Assembly: GCA_039028635.1 (NCBI GenBank)
Contig: JBCCHV010000003.1
Span: forward strand, 1 to 64,000
Source: Acidobacteriota bacterium
Lineage (GTDB): Bacteria; Acidobacteriota; Thermoanaerobaculia; Multivoradales; JBCCEF01
Direction of reading: 5' to 3'
DNA: 64,000 nucleotides
The notes beneath the pieces are model-generated. The model was not told the DNA's origin. It ran no database searches and saw only the letters and a list, made by a program, of their open reading frames with translations. The first letter of the stretch is position 1, and the number at the start of each line of letters is the position of its first letter. Position numbers and translations under genes: made by a program. Of the stretch, positions 37,480 through 45,060 are shown one piece after another.

Positions 37480-38091
37480 TCAGCCTCCTCCGACAATCGC
37501 TGAACCCCGGCTCATGGTCACCACGACCTCGCCGGTGTCGACATCCTCGAACTCGACCGTGCCCATAAGCTCGAAGCGAGCCCCCGAGGGAGGCCAGGAG
37601 TCGAGATTCTCACTCCGCACAGAGAACGGATTGAGGGTGCGGAAAGTCCTCCCCGGAAGAGCCTCGGTCTGGAGCACGAGGTGGCTGTACATTTCCTGGG
37701 TCGCCGGGAATCCGGTGCCCGGCTGGTTCTCGCGCAAGAAACTCCCATCCAGGGGACGGTCCCGGTCGAGCCAGAGGCGAGTCTCGCCCAGACCCTCGAC
37801 ATAGCCACGCATCGAGCTACCGAGAATCTCCACCGTCACCGCTCCCCGGCCCCCATCGTTGTAGGTCTGCCCGACCCGGGCCGTCAGACTGCCGGTCATC
37901 TGGGCGTCGAAGGTACCGAGGTCAGCCACCGCGATCAGGTGGCCACACGCCTCATGGCAGTCGAAAGGCTCGGTCGAGAGATCTTCGATCGTACCGGCCA
38001 CCAACTGCTGCTTGCCGGCAGACGCCCACGAGCTGAGCAAGGCCAGTGCACCTGCAACGACAATCAGGGTAAGCAATAGTTTTTTGGACAT
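37480..38091 (-). CDS. Secreted protein, paralogue of 41414-42022
   Basis: A 203-aa protein with a signal peptide (MSKKLLLTLIVVAGALALLSSWASA). Start at 38091, chosen for AGGAGAGG upstream. It contains a pair of Cys (FDCHEACG), then LGTFDAQMTGSLTARVG, a segment RGYVEGLGETRLWLDRDRPL, and GSFLRENQPGTGFPATQ. A paralogue at 41414-42022 shares the whole layout (SGDCQEYCG; MRGYVEGLGETMIWLDKSRP; GSFLREN.AGT.FPATQ; EFEDI/V.....VVV...G.A.VG). All-beta, extracellular or periplasmic; family not recognised. Single gene with its own promoter at 38232-38260, very like that of the paralogue. Confidence 0.75.
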   Translation of the reverse strand: MSKKLLLTLIVVAGALALLSSWASAGKQQLVAGTIEDLSTEPFDCHEACGHLIAVADLGTFDAQMTGSLTARVGQTYNDGGRGAVTVEILGSSMRGYVEGLGETRLWLDRDRPLDGSFLRENQPGTGFPATQEMYSHLVLQTEALPGRTFRTLNPFSVRSENLDSWPPSGARFELMGTVEFEDVDTGEVVVTMSRGSAIVGGG

Positions 38092-38231
38092 GACCTCTCC
38101 TTTCAAAAGAGAAATATTGAGGAGAGAGGGGCCACGTCGCTAAACGCTGGACCGTGGCCTCCTCTGAGCCGGGCCCCAGTCAGGGGCTCGGCAGCTCCCA
38201 AGAATCTGCTTCTGTCCGGACAGGCATTTTC

Positions 38232-38260
38232 AACATAGTACAAATTAATTTATAATGCAA
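38232..38260 (-). promoter_or_regulatory. Promoter of secreted paralogue 1
   Basis: Minus strand: -35 TTGCAT (38260-38255), 17-base AT-rich spacer, -10 TATGTT (38237-38232). The same TTGCAT with 17-base spacing is found upstream of the paralogue operon at 42224-42196. Start point would be near 38225, giving a ~135-base leader. Confidence 0.6.
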
Positions 38261-38293
38261 AATTTGAATAAATAAACAGATAAGATTGGACCC

Positions 38294-38423
38294 TGGTGCG
38301 CAAAGGATCGCCAGTTCCCGAGTCCTGATGCGCAAAAGCTCGCCAGTTCCCGAGTCCTGATGCGCAAAGGCTCGCTGGTTCTCGGGTCCTGATGCGCAAG
38401 GGCTCGCCAATTCCGCGAAGTCC
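38294..38423. repeat. 32-bp tandem repeat, four copies
   Basis: Units TGATGCGCAAAGGCTCGCCA plus GTTCCCGAGTCC at 38294-38325, 38326-38357, 38358-38389 and 38390-38423, the last degraded. There are no spacers. It lies between the end of the RND operon and the promoter of the first secreted paralogue. Confidence 0.85.
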
Positions 38424-38440
38424 TTACGGAACGCGCCCGC

Positions 38441-38623
38441 TCAAGCGGCGCCGGCCTGCTCCACCATCCACCACATCGCGACCGCCAGGGCCACGAAGAA
38501 GGCCAACGTGAGTCCGGCGACGAGGGCACCCATCGCACGGGAGCGGAAGCGCGCGCCGATCCAGTAGCCGCCACCGGCGCTCATCAAGGCGAAGAGGACA
38601 AAGAGGATGAGGGCGAGGATCAT
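38441..38623 (-). CDS. Small two-helix membrane protein
   Basis: A 60-aa protein: MILALILFVLFALMSAGGGY, a short basic loop with GARFRSR, then GALVAGLTLAFFVALAVAMW. Two transmembrane helices. It starts 48 bases after the end of the RND exporter gene on the same strand, so probably the last gene of that operon. No family recognised; possibly a small exporter subunit (inference). Confidence 0.65.
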   Translation of the reverse strand: MILALILFVLFALMSAGGGYWIGARFRSRAMGALVAGLTLAFFVALAVAMWWMVEQAGAA

Positions 38624-38670
38624 GGCTTGCGATCCCACCACATCCTTCGCCCGCTGCCAAGATCCGGCGT

Positions 38671-40815
38671 CTAATCGCCGCCGAAAGTGGCGAGGGCCGC
38701 GAGTCCGGCGGTCACCATGCTGGCCACCAGCAAAACGCCGAGCTTGGCGATGGTGGGATTGGCGGACAGCATCAGCACGGCGAGTCCAGCTCCCACCACC
38801 AGGACGTTGACCGCCACCCGCAACCGCACCGCTCCGAGACGTCCCCGAGCATCGGTGAAGGCCAGGTGGATGGCGTAGTCGAGGCCGACCCCGAATCCGA
38901 GGGCGAGGAAGCAGGACGACGCGACGCCGAGCTCGAGACCGCCCCATCCCGCCAGGGCGAGGGTGGCCGCCAGCGCCGCCGCGGTGGCGATGACGCACAG
39001 CAGGGAGCGCCGCCAGCGTCCTGAAGCCAGACCGAGGGCGGCGATCGAAAGCGCCAAGGCCGCCAGAATCGAGCGCCCCTGAGTCGAAACCACCGCCGCG
39101 ATCAGGGTACGACCCCGTTCGGCGCTGCCGCCGATCGAGATGGTTCCCGGAAAGTCGGCGAACAACCGGTCGATGGTCTGCCGGGCCCGCGTGGTGGTGG
39201 CGTAGTCGTCGCCGGCACTGAACAGAATGAGGCGGGTGACGCGCTCATCGGCGGTGAGGAAGGAGCGCACGAAGACTTCTTCGTTGAACAGCCGGAAGGT
39301 ACCCAGCCAATGGCGCACGGCGGCGGGGTCATCGGGAATCTGGGGGCGAGCGGTCGTCGGGCCGGCGAGCTCCCAGCCGCGATCACGCAACAGGTCCGCC
39401 ATCGAAAAGCCGACCCCGAAGGCGGGATCCGCCTGCAGTCGCTGGCGCCAGTGATCGAGCTGGCGTAAGGCCGCAGGCTCGGTCCAGCGGCGGCCGTCCT
39501 GGCGCGCGAGAACGATGTCGAAGGGATAGAGCCCGGTCGACTCGCGCTGGAACCAGCGCACGTCCCGGACGATCGGGTGGTCGGGAGCGAAGTTGCGGGT
39601 CCAGCCATCGTCCACCGCCAGGCGCGCCAGCCCCCAGGGTACCCACAGCACGGCAAGTCCCAGGATCACCGGCAAACTGCCCCGCGGCAAGGTCAGACCG
39701 CGCCCCTCCCGCGCCCAGCGCGGCCCGCGCCCCCAGGGCAGCCACAGCAGCATCGCCGGCACGAAGGTGAGGGTGAAGAACCAAGACAAGAAAACCCCCA
39801 GGCCGGCGACCAGGCCAAAGGCCCGCAGGGCCGGAATGTCGGTGGCGAAGAAGGACAGCAGGCCGATGACGGTGGTCAAGGTGGTCGCGGTGACCGGAAA
39901 GAACACCCGTCCGACGGCCCCGGCCACCCAAGCGGGACGACCGGCGGCGGGCCGCAGCTCGCGCTCGTGGAAGAGCTCCCCCACCAAATGGACCTCGTCG
40001 GCGACGCCGAGGGTGGTCACCAGCACCGGTACCAGCGCGGTCATCAACGAGATGTCGAAACCCAGGACCTGCTGCAAGGCCAAGGTCGAGACCACCGCCA
40101 GCCCGACCTCCACCATCGCCAACAGCGCCAGGATCACGGACCGGAGACAGAGGGCGAGCACCACCACCAGAACGGCGAAGCACCACGGCAGAAGGGTGCG
40201 CAGGTCCTCGAAAATGGCCTGGCCGAGGCCATTGAGCACGATCTGGCGGCCGAGCAACCGCACCCGATAGCGGCGACCGGTCTCCGCCTCGAGGCGCTCC
40301 CGAGCCTGCTCGATGCGCTCCACCAGGGTGCTCACGCCGGTGGCCGACAGGGCCGGGAACTCGAGAAAACCGGCCTGCTCCGAGGCGCTCACCGAAAGGT
40401 GCCGGAAGCTGCGCGCCTGATGGCGAGCGGCCCTCAGCCAGTCGGCGCTCGGCTGGTCGAGAACAAAGGTCTCAGGCCCCGCCGGAGCATGGCGCAGCCG
40501 GGCGCGGTCGACGCGATCGAGCATCAGTGTCTGCAGATTACGGCGCTCGAGGAGAAAGCCGCGGAAGCGGCGAAAGTCGCTCAGCCAGAGGTCGTCCCCG
40601 AACCTCGAGTCGAGGCCTTCGAAGGCGAGGAAGAAGCGCTCGTCGGAACCGAAACGGGCGCGGTTCTCGGCGTCGACCGCCAGCACCGGCGAGCTCGCCG
40701 GCAGAAACTCTTCATCGAGCACCCGGATGCGCAGCTCCGGCAGTCGGGTCGCCGCCCAGGCGGCCAGAACGAGCTGACCGAGAATCAGGAGCGCCGACGC
40801 CAGCCGCCAGCTCAT
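38671..40815 (-). CDS. RND/MMPL-type exporter
   Basis: A 714-aa integral membrane protein with the duplicated layout of the family. N-terminal helix (SWRLASALLILGQLVLAAWA), then a ~190-residue external loop. The first membrane bundle is ~210-385, including LLPWCFAVLVVVLALCLRSV and VPVLVTTLGVADEVH, where Asp in GVADEVH matches the proton-relay position. After a second external loop, the second bundle is ~595-710 with FLALGFGVGLDYAIHLAF, where GLDYAIH is the matching motif. Members export lipids, hopanoids or other hydrophobic compounds using the proton gradient; substrate here unknown. It overlaps the upstream 200-aa gene by ATGA (40812-40815). Confidence 0.88.
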   Translation of the reverse strand: MSWRLASALLILGQLVLAAWAATRLPELRIRVLDEEFLPASSPVLAVDAENRARFGSDERFFLAFEGLDSRFGDDLWLSDFRRFRGFLLERRNLQTLMLDRVDRARLRHAPAGPETFVLDQPSADWLRAARHQARSFRHLSVSASEQAGFLEFPALSATGVSTLVERIEQARERLEAETGRRYRVRLLGRQIVLNGLGQAIFEDLRTLLPWCFAVLVVVLALCLRSVILALLAMVEVGLAVVSTLALQQVLGFDISLMTALVPVLVTTLGVADEVHLVGELFHERELRPAAGRPAWVAGAVGRVFFPVTATTLTTVIGLLSFFATDIPALRAFGLVAGLGVFLSWFFTLTFVPAMLLWLPWGRGPRWAREGRGLTLPRGSLPVILGLAVLWVPWGLARLAVDDGWTRNFAPDHPIVRDVRWFQRESTGLYPFDIVLARQDGRRWTEPAALRQLDHWRQRLQADPAFGVGFSMADLLRDRGWELAGPTTARPQIPDDPAAVRHWLGTFRLFNEEVFVRSFLTADERVTRLILFSAGDDYATTTRARQTIDRLFADFPGTISIGGSAERGRTLIAAVVSTQGRSILAALALSIAALGLASGRWRRSLLCVIATAAALAATLALAGWGGLELGVASSCFLALGFGVGLDYAIHLAFTDARGRLGAVRLRVAVNVLVVGAGLAVLMLSANPTIAKLGVLLVASMVTAGLAALATFGGD

Positions 40816-41414
40816 GGCTCCGCTCCGCAGCGCAGCCAGGCCTCGGTAGTGCCCTCGGCGGTCGGGGCCCGTGACAGAACCTCTCCGGTATCGAGGGGAT
40901 CGCCGTCGCCATCGTCGTCATCGACGAATCCGCGGACAGCATGGCGGGGTTCGATTGCGCCGCCGGCGAGCGGCGGCGCAATCGCCAAAACCGCCAGCTC
41001 GGAGCGGCTCAAGGTTCGCCGCACCCAGTGGTGGCGCGACAGGCGCAGCCACAGCTCGCAATCTTCCGGAGACCCCCGATCGGAGGATCGTTGGGAAAGC
41101 TCCGCAGGGGGGCCTTCGCCTCTCGGCCAGAGAACCGAGCGCGACTGCAAGAGATCGGGGAGATCGTCGGCGAACTCTTCGCCGATGGTGACCGGCGCGG
41201 CGGAGACGGCCACCGGCAGGAGTTGCTGGCCTTCTTCCCAGACCACCTCATAGGTCGGTGGCAGGAGGGGCTCGAGCTGCACCGCCTGGATCACCAGCAT
41301 CGCCAGAGCGAGGGTAAAGAGCAGCACGAGACGGGCCCTTCCCAGACCCAGGATGGTGGATCCGGAGAAGAGCCGCCGGGGAGGGCCTTGCGGCGGCTCC
41401 CCGGCTGACGACAT
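40812..41414 (-). CDS. Single-span membrane protein of RND operon
   Basis: A 200-aa protein with a proline-rich start, one transmembrane helix at ~30-48 (LVLLFTLALAMLVIQAVQL) and an outside domain of ~150 residues. The end is Asp-rich (FVDDDDGDGDPLDTGE), reminiscent of calcium-binding loops. The start overlaps the stop of the secreted paralogue gene (TGATG at 41412-41416). The stop overlaps the exporter start. This tight coupling suggests it is an accessory or adaptor subunit of the exporter. No family recognised. Confidence 0.65.
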   Translation of the reverse strand: MSSAGEPPQGPPRRLFSGSTILGLGRARLVLLFTLALAMLVIQAVQLEPLLPPTYEVVWEEGQQLLPVAVSAAPVTIGEEFADDLPDLLQSRSVLWPRGEGPPAELSQRSSDRGSPEDCELWLRLSRHHWVRRTLSRSELAVLAIAPPLAGGAIEPRHAVRGFVDDDDGDGDPLDTGEVLSRAPTAEGTTEAWLRCGAEP

Positions 41415-42022
41415 CAGCTACTGCCCACCACGGCCTCGCCGCTGAGCAGCCGGACGACCACCTCGCCCGGAGCGTTGATGTCCTCGAACTCGACCGGCTC
41501 GACGAGCACGAACTCGGCATCCTGCGGCGGCCAGTACTTCATGCCCTGGCTCTCCACCGTGAAGGGCCCGATCGAGCGGAAGGTCTGGCCGGGCAGCGCA
41601 TCGGTGCGCAGCAGGAGATGGGACCTCATCACCTGGGTCGCCGGGAAGTTGGTTCCGGCCTTGTTCTCACGCAGGAAGCTGCCGGTGAGCGGACGGCTTT
41701 TGTCGAGCCAGATCATGGTCTCGCCAAGGCCCTCGACATAGCCGCGCATGGCGCTGCCCATGACGACGATCGGAACCGCCTTGCGGCCATTGTCGTTGTA
41801 CTCGCGCCCGGCACGGGCGGTGAGGGTGCCACGCAGCTCGGCCTCGAAAGTTCCGAGGCGAGCGACCTCGATCACCGGACCGCAATACTCCTGGCAATCA
41901 CCGGACTGGTCGGGTGCCGGGAATTCGGGCTTCAGATCGCCCTTGTTGGCGAGGATCGCGGTGCTGAGGAGCATCAAGGTGGCGAGCGTCAGGGCAACCG
42001 CCAGATGAGTCTTCTTGAACAT
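41414..42022 (-). CDS. Secreted protein, paralogue of 37480-38091, first gene of RND operon
   Basis: A 202-aa protein with signal peptide MFKKTHLAVALTLATLMLLS. Cys pair in SGDCQEYCG. Conserved blocks with the paralogue: RGYVEGLGETMIWLDKSRPL, GSFLRENKAGTNFPATQ, and VEFEDINAPGEVVVRLLSGE. Coupled to the single-span protein, then the RND exporter and a two-helix peptide. The pairing suggests it is a substrate-binding or cargo component acting outside the membrane, but this is inference. Promoter at 42196-42224. Confidence 0.75.
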   Translation of the reverse strand: MFKKTHLAVALTLATLMLLSTAILANKGDLKPEFPAPDQSGDCQEYCGPVIEVARLGTFEAELRGTLTARAGREYNDNGRKAVPIVVMGSAMRGYVEGLGETMIWLDKSRPLTGSFLRENKAGTNFPATQVMRSHLLLRTDALPGQTFRSIGPFTVESQGMKYWPPQDAEFVLVEPVEFEDINAPGEVVVRLLSGEAVVGSS

Positions 42023-42195
42023 GCCTTCTCCTTATTCGAACCACTCTCTGCGCAACCACGGCAGCGCCTTGGCCGAGGGCACCACCGTGATGCGGGCCGG
42101 ATCCCAAGGACACGCTCCCGAGCTCCGGTCCCTCCGTCGGCCCGAGCTCGAGGACTTTCCGAAAGCTGGGCCTGCTGTTCGAACAGATCGCATTG

Positions 42196-42224
42196 ATATT
42201 ACATAATCGAAACTCATTATGCAA
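42196..42224 (-). promoter_or_regulatory. Promoter of the secreted paralogue 2 / RND operon
   Basis: Minus strand: -35 TTGCAT (42224-42219), 17-base spacer, -10 TAATAT (42201-42196). It is AT-rich against a GC-rich background and shares the ATTTTGCATTAT-like context with the promoter at 38232-38260. The leader is ~170 bases. Confidence 0.65.
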
Positions 42225-42343
42225 AATATTACAGAAATGCATAGCGAAGCAATGCTCCGCGAATCCTCTCAGGAACGGAATCTCTGAGGCAGAGGAATAG
42301 GAGCGCGAATCCGCCCCTCGAAGCAACGGCGGCCAGCGCGAGA

Positions 42344-42375
42344 AAGGCCGCCCCGAGTGAGCTCGGAGCGGCCTT
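42344..42375 (-). terminator. Terminator of the fatty-acid oxidation gene
   Basis: AAGGCCGCCCCGAG (42344-42357), a short loop, and CTCGGAGCGGCCTT pair with one mismatch. On the minus strand the stem is followed by TTTCTCG. A second perfect palindrome, GGCGCCCGGCCGGGCGCC (42393-42410), lies between it and the stop codon at 42415. Confidence 0.7.
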
Positions 42376-42414
42376 GGAAGGGGCGGCGGGCAGGCGCCCG
42401 GCCGGGCGCCCGGG

Positions 42415-44565
42415 TCAGTCCTTGTGGAAGGTTTCGCCCCGTGACGCCATGTCGCGCAGGAGCTGGGCCGGGCGCAGACGATCGCCGTGGATCTCGGCAT
42501 AGGCATCGAGACGATCGACGATGTTGCCCAGACCAACGCGGTCGGCCTCGCGCAGGATGCCGCCGCGGAAGGGCGGGAAGCCGAAGCCGAAGATCACCGA
42601 GATATCGATGTCGCGGGGGTTGTCGATCACCCCGTCTTCGATGGTCATGGCGGTCTCGTTCAGCATCTGGAGCCAGCAGCGCTCGGCGATCTCGTCGTCG
42701 GACACCTTGCGCTCCTGCCAATCGATCAGGCCATAGACGCTTTCGTCGACCTGCTTGCCCTTGCCACCGTCATAGCGATAGAAGCCCTTCTTGCCCTTGC
42801 GGCCGGTGCGGCCGTCGGCGCTCATGCGCTCGAAGACCGGCGGCGGCTGGACGCGCTCGCCGAAGCTCTCCACCATCACCCGCGACACGTGGCTGGCGAC
42901 ATCGAGGCCGACCTCGTCGAGCAGCGCCATCGGACCGACGGGCCAACCCCAGGCCTTGACGGCGCGGTCGATCTGGTCGATGCGGGCGCCCTCCGTGAGC
43001 AGGTAAGCGGCTTCGTTGACGAACGGACCGAGCACCCGGCTGGTATAGAAGCCGGGGCCATCGTTGACCACCACCACGGTCTTGCCCATGCGGCGGCCGA
43101 CGTCGACGGTGGTGGCGAGGGTTTCCTCGGAGGTGCCGGCGTGACGAATCACCTCGATCAGGGGCATCTTGTGCACCGGGCTGAAGAAGTGCATGCCGAC
43201 GAAGTTCTCGGGCCGGCTGCTGGCCTCGGCGAGTTGGGTGATCGGAATCGTCGAGGTGTTGGAAGCGAAGATCAGATTGTCGGGACAGGCAGCCTCGGTC
43301 TCGCGGATCACCTGGTGCTTGATGCCGACATCCTCGAACACCGCCTCGATCACGAAGTCGACCCGCTGGAAGGGCTGATAGTCGACGGTCCCAAAGAGAC
43401 GACCCATGGCGATCTCGCGCGCTTCCGGCGTCATCCGGCGACGCTTGACGAGCTCGGCGAAGCGCTCGCCGGCATAGCCCAGACCACGGCCCAGGGAGGC
43501 GTGGTCGCGATCCTTCATCACCACCGGAACACCCTTGTGGGACAGCACCTGGGCCACTCCGGCGCCCATGAAGCCCGCCCCCAGAACACCCACCTTCTCC
43601 ACCGGGCGACCCTTCTTGGCGAGCGCCGCGGCGCGACCTTCGACCTCGTTCTTGGTGAAGAAGATCGACATCAGGCTCTTCGCCGTGTCCGACACCACCA
43701 GCTCCGAGAAGGCACCGGCCTCGATGTCGAGGCCACGCTCGAGGGGCAGGCTGATGCCGTCCTTGATGACGTTGATCGCCACCAGCGGCGCCGGGTAGTG
43801 CCCACCGGTCTTGGCCAGCACGCTCTTGCGCGCCTGCTGGTACACCACCTTGTCACCCAGCGGGCTCTTGGCGAGGAAATCGCCGACCCACTTGGCGAGC
43901 GGCTTCTTGGAGCTCGCCTTCTTGGCCTTCGGGGCCTTGGTCAACAGCCCGAGGGCGGCCTCGGCGAGATCTGTCGGGTGGCAGATGGCGTCCACCAAGC
44001 CGACCCGCAGGGCCTTCTTGGCGCGCAGCTGCTTGCCGGTGAGGATCAGGTCGAGGGCATCGGGGACCCCGATCAGGCGCGGCAGGCGCTGGGTGCCGCC
44101 GAAGCCGGGAATGATGCCGAGCTGGACCTCCGGCAGGCCGAGACGGGTCTTGGGGTGCTCGGTGGCCACCCGCAGATCGCAGCACAGGGCGAGCTCGAGG
44201 CCACCGCCGAGGCAGGCGCCGTGGATCGCCGCCACCTTCTTGCAGGGCAGCGCCTCGAAGCGGCGGCCGAGGGCATGGCCACGCTGCAGCAGGTCAAGCA
44301 CATCGGCGGAGGTCTCGGTTTCCTTGAGCTCGTCGATGTCGGCGCCGGCGATGAAGGTATCGGCCTTGCCGGAGACGATCACGACCCCCCTGGGGCGCTC
44401 CGCCTCGAGTTGGGCCACCTGCTCCTCGATCCACTCGAACACCGCCGTCGAGAGGGTATTGACCTTCTTTCCCGGCACATCGAAGACCAGCCAGGCCACG
44501 TCGTCGACGAAGGTCAAGGTCCCAGGTGCGGACTGCACCGCTGTAGTCTCATCCTTCCCTGCCAT
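42415..44565 (-). CDS. fadJ: Fatty-acid oxidation multifunctional enzyme (enoyl-CoA hydratase / 3-hydroxyacyl-CoA dehydrogenase)
   Basis: A 716-aa alpha-subunit of the beta-oxidation complex, converting enoyl-CoA to 3-hydroxyacyl-CoA and then 3-ketoacyl-CoA with NAD. N-terminal crotonase fold: oxyanion-hole segments IVSGKADTFIAGADIDE and IHGACLGGGLELALCCD, and catalytic Glu in LGLPEVQLGIIPGFGGTQRL. Rossmann domain: VGVLGAGFMGAGVAQVLSHK at ~315. 3-hydroxyacyl-CoA dehydrogenase catalytic His in FVGMHFFSPVHKMPLIEVI, then the two C-terminal helical domains (NDGPGFYTSRVLGPFVNEA). FadB versus FadJ cannot be decided from sequence alone; the symbol is tentative. No thiolase gene is adjacent. Confidence 0.93.
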   Translation of the reverse strand: MAGKDETTAVQSAPGTLTFVDDVAWLVFDVPGKKVNTLSTAVFEWIEEQVAQLEAERPRGVVIVSGKADTFIAGADIDELKETETSADVLDLLQRGHALGRRFEALPCKKVAAIHGACLGGGLELALCCDLRVATEHPKTRLGLPEVQLGIIPGFGGTQRLPRLIGVPDALDLILTGKQLRAKKALRVGLVDAICHPTDLAEAALGLLTKAPKAKKASSKKPLAKWVGDFLAKSPLGDKVVYQQARKSVLAKTGGHYPAPLVAINVIKDGISLPLERGLDIEAGAFSELVVSDTAKSLMSIFFTKNEVEGRAAALAKKGRPVEKVGVLGAGFMGAGVAQVLSHKGVPVVMKDRDHASLGRGLGYAGERFAELVKRRRMTPEAREIAMGRLFGTVDYQPFQRVDFVIEAVFEDVGIKHQVIRETEAACPDNLIFASNTSTIPITQLAEASSRPENFVGMHFFSPVHKMPLIEVIRHAGTSEETLATTVDVGRRMGKTVVVVNDGPGFYTSRVLGPFVNEAAYLLTEGARIDQIDRAVKAWGWPVGPMALLDEVGLDVASHVSRVMVESFGERVQPPPVFERMSADGRTGRKGKKGFYRYDGGKGKQVDESVYGLIDWQERKVSDDEIAERCWLQMLNETAMTIEDGVIDNPRDIDISVIFGFGFPPFRGGILREADRVGLGNIVDRLDAYAEIHGDRLRPAQLLRDMASRGETFHKD

Positions 44566-44847
44566 GGCTCGGCTCCTTCCCAGTGGGGTTGAATCGGACG
44601 CCGCGAGAAAAAAGCACAGTCGTCCGGCACTGCCGATCGTAAGGACCGATGCCGCAGTGTGTCAAGAAGGCCGCCCTGAAGGTCTGAAGGAGACCGCTCC
44701 CGCAAGCATCGAAAAGGCCCCTCCCGCCGCGACGCATTGCGGCGAGAGGAAGCAGCGCGGTTGGCGCCGACGTCGACGAGGGGAATCCGTACGACACGCG
44801 CAGAAGGCCGTAAGGCACCCTTAACCACAACAGCAACGGCAGTTAGC

Positions 44848-45060
44848 GACAGGCTGCTACGCCAGCAGCCTGTCTCCGAGCCGACAAGGCGAGGCGGCGG
44901 CACATGCCGCCGTGGACGGGGCCGCCCTGGACGGGGGTGAAGGCGAACGACATGTGCGAAGCCGAGCCGCGAAGGCCTGAGGGGGGCGCCCAGCCCCCCT
45001 GAAAACACCACGTAGCAGCGCCGAGAGAATCCGCCTCGCGGATTCTCTCGATGTTGCTAC
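44848..45060. repeat. Structured dispersed repeat, copy 1
   Basis: A chain of hairpins: GACAGGCTGCT-AGCAGCCTGTC (44848-44874), GGCGGC...GCCGCC, AGGGGGGC...GCCCCCCT (near 44979-45000), and GAGAGAATCCGC-ctc-GCGGATTCTCTC (45023-45049). It is bounded by GTAGCA/TGCTAC. It shares the order and loop sequences (GACGGGGGTGA, CGACATGTGCG, GGGGGGCGCC...AGCCCCCCTGAA) with the copy at 60953-61138. Its right end holds the TAG stop (45057-45059) of the minus-strand gene and probably acts as its terminator. Confidence 0.7.

Noticed and set aside
38294-38423. Possible CRISPR array
   Set aside because: The 32-bp units are directly adjacent with no spacers between them, and no cas genes are in the window.
39577-41253. 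558-codon plus-strand ORF over the RND exporter
   Set aside because: Gln/Arg/Gly-rich antisense frame; the minus strand has the duplicated RND membrane pattern.
42487-44592. 701-codon plus-strand ORF over the fatty-acid oxidation gene
   Set aside because: Antisense shadow of a clearly recognised enzyme gene; no domain or start signal.
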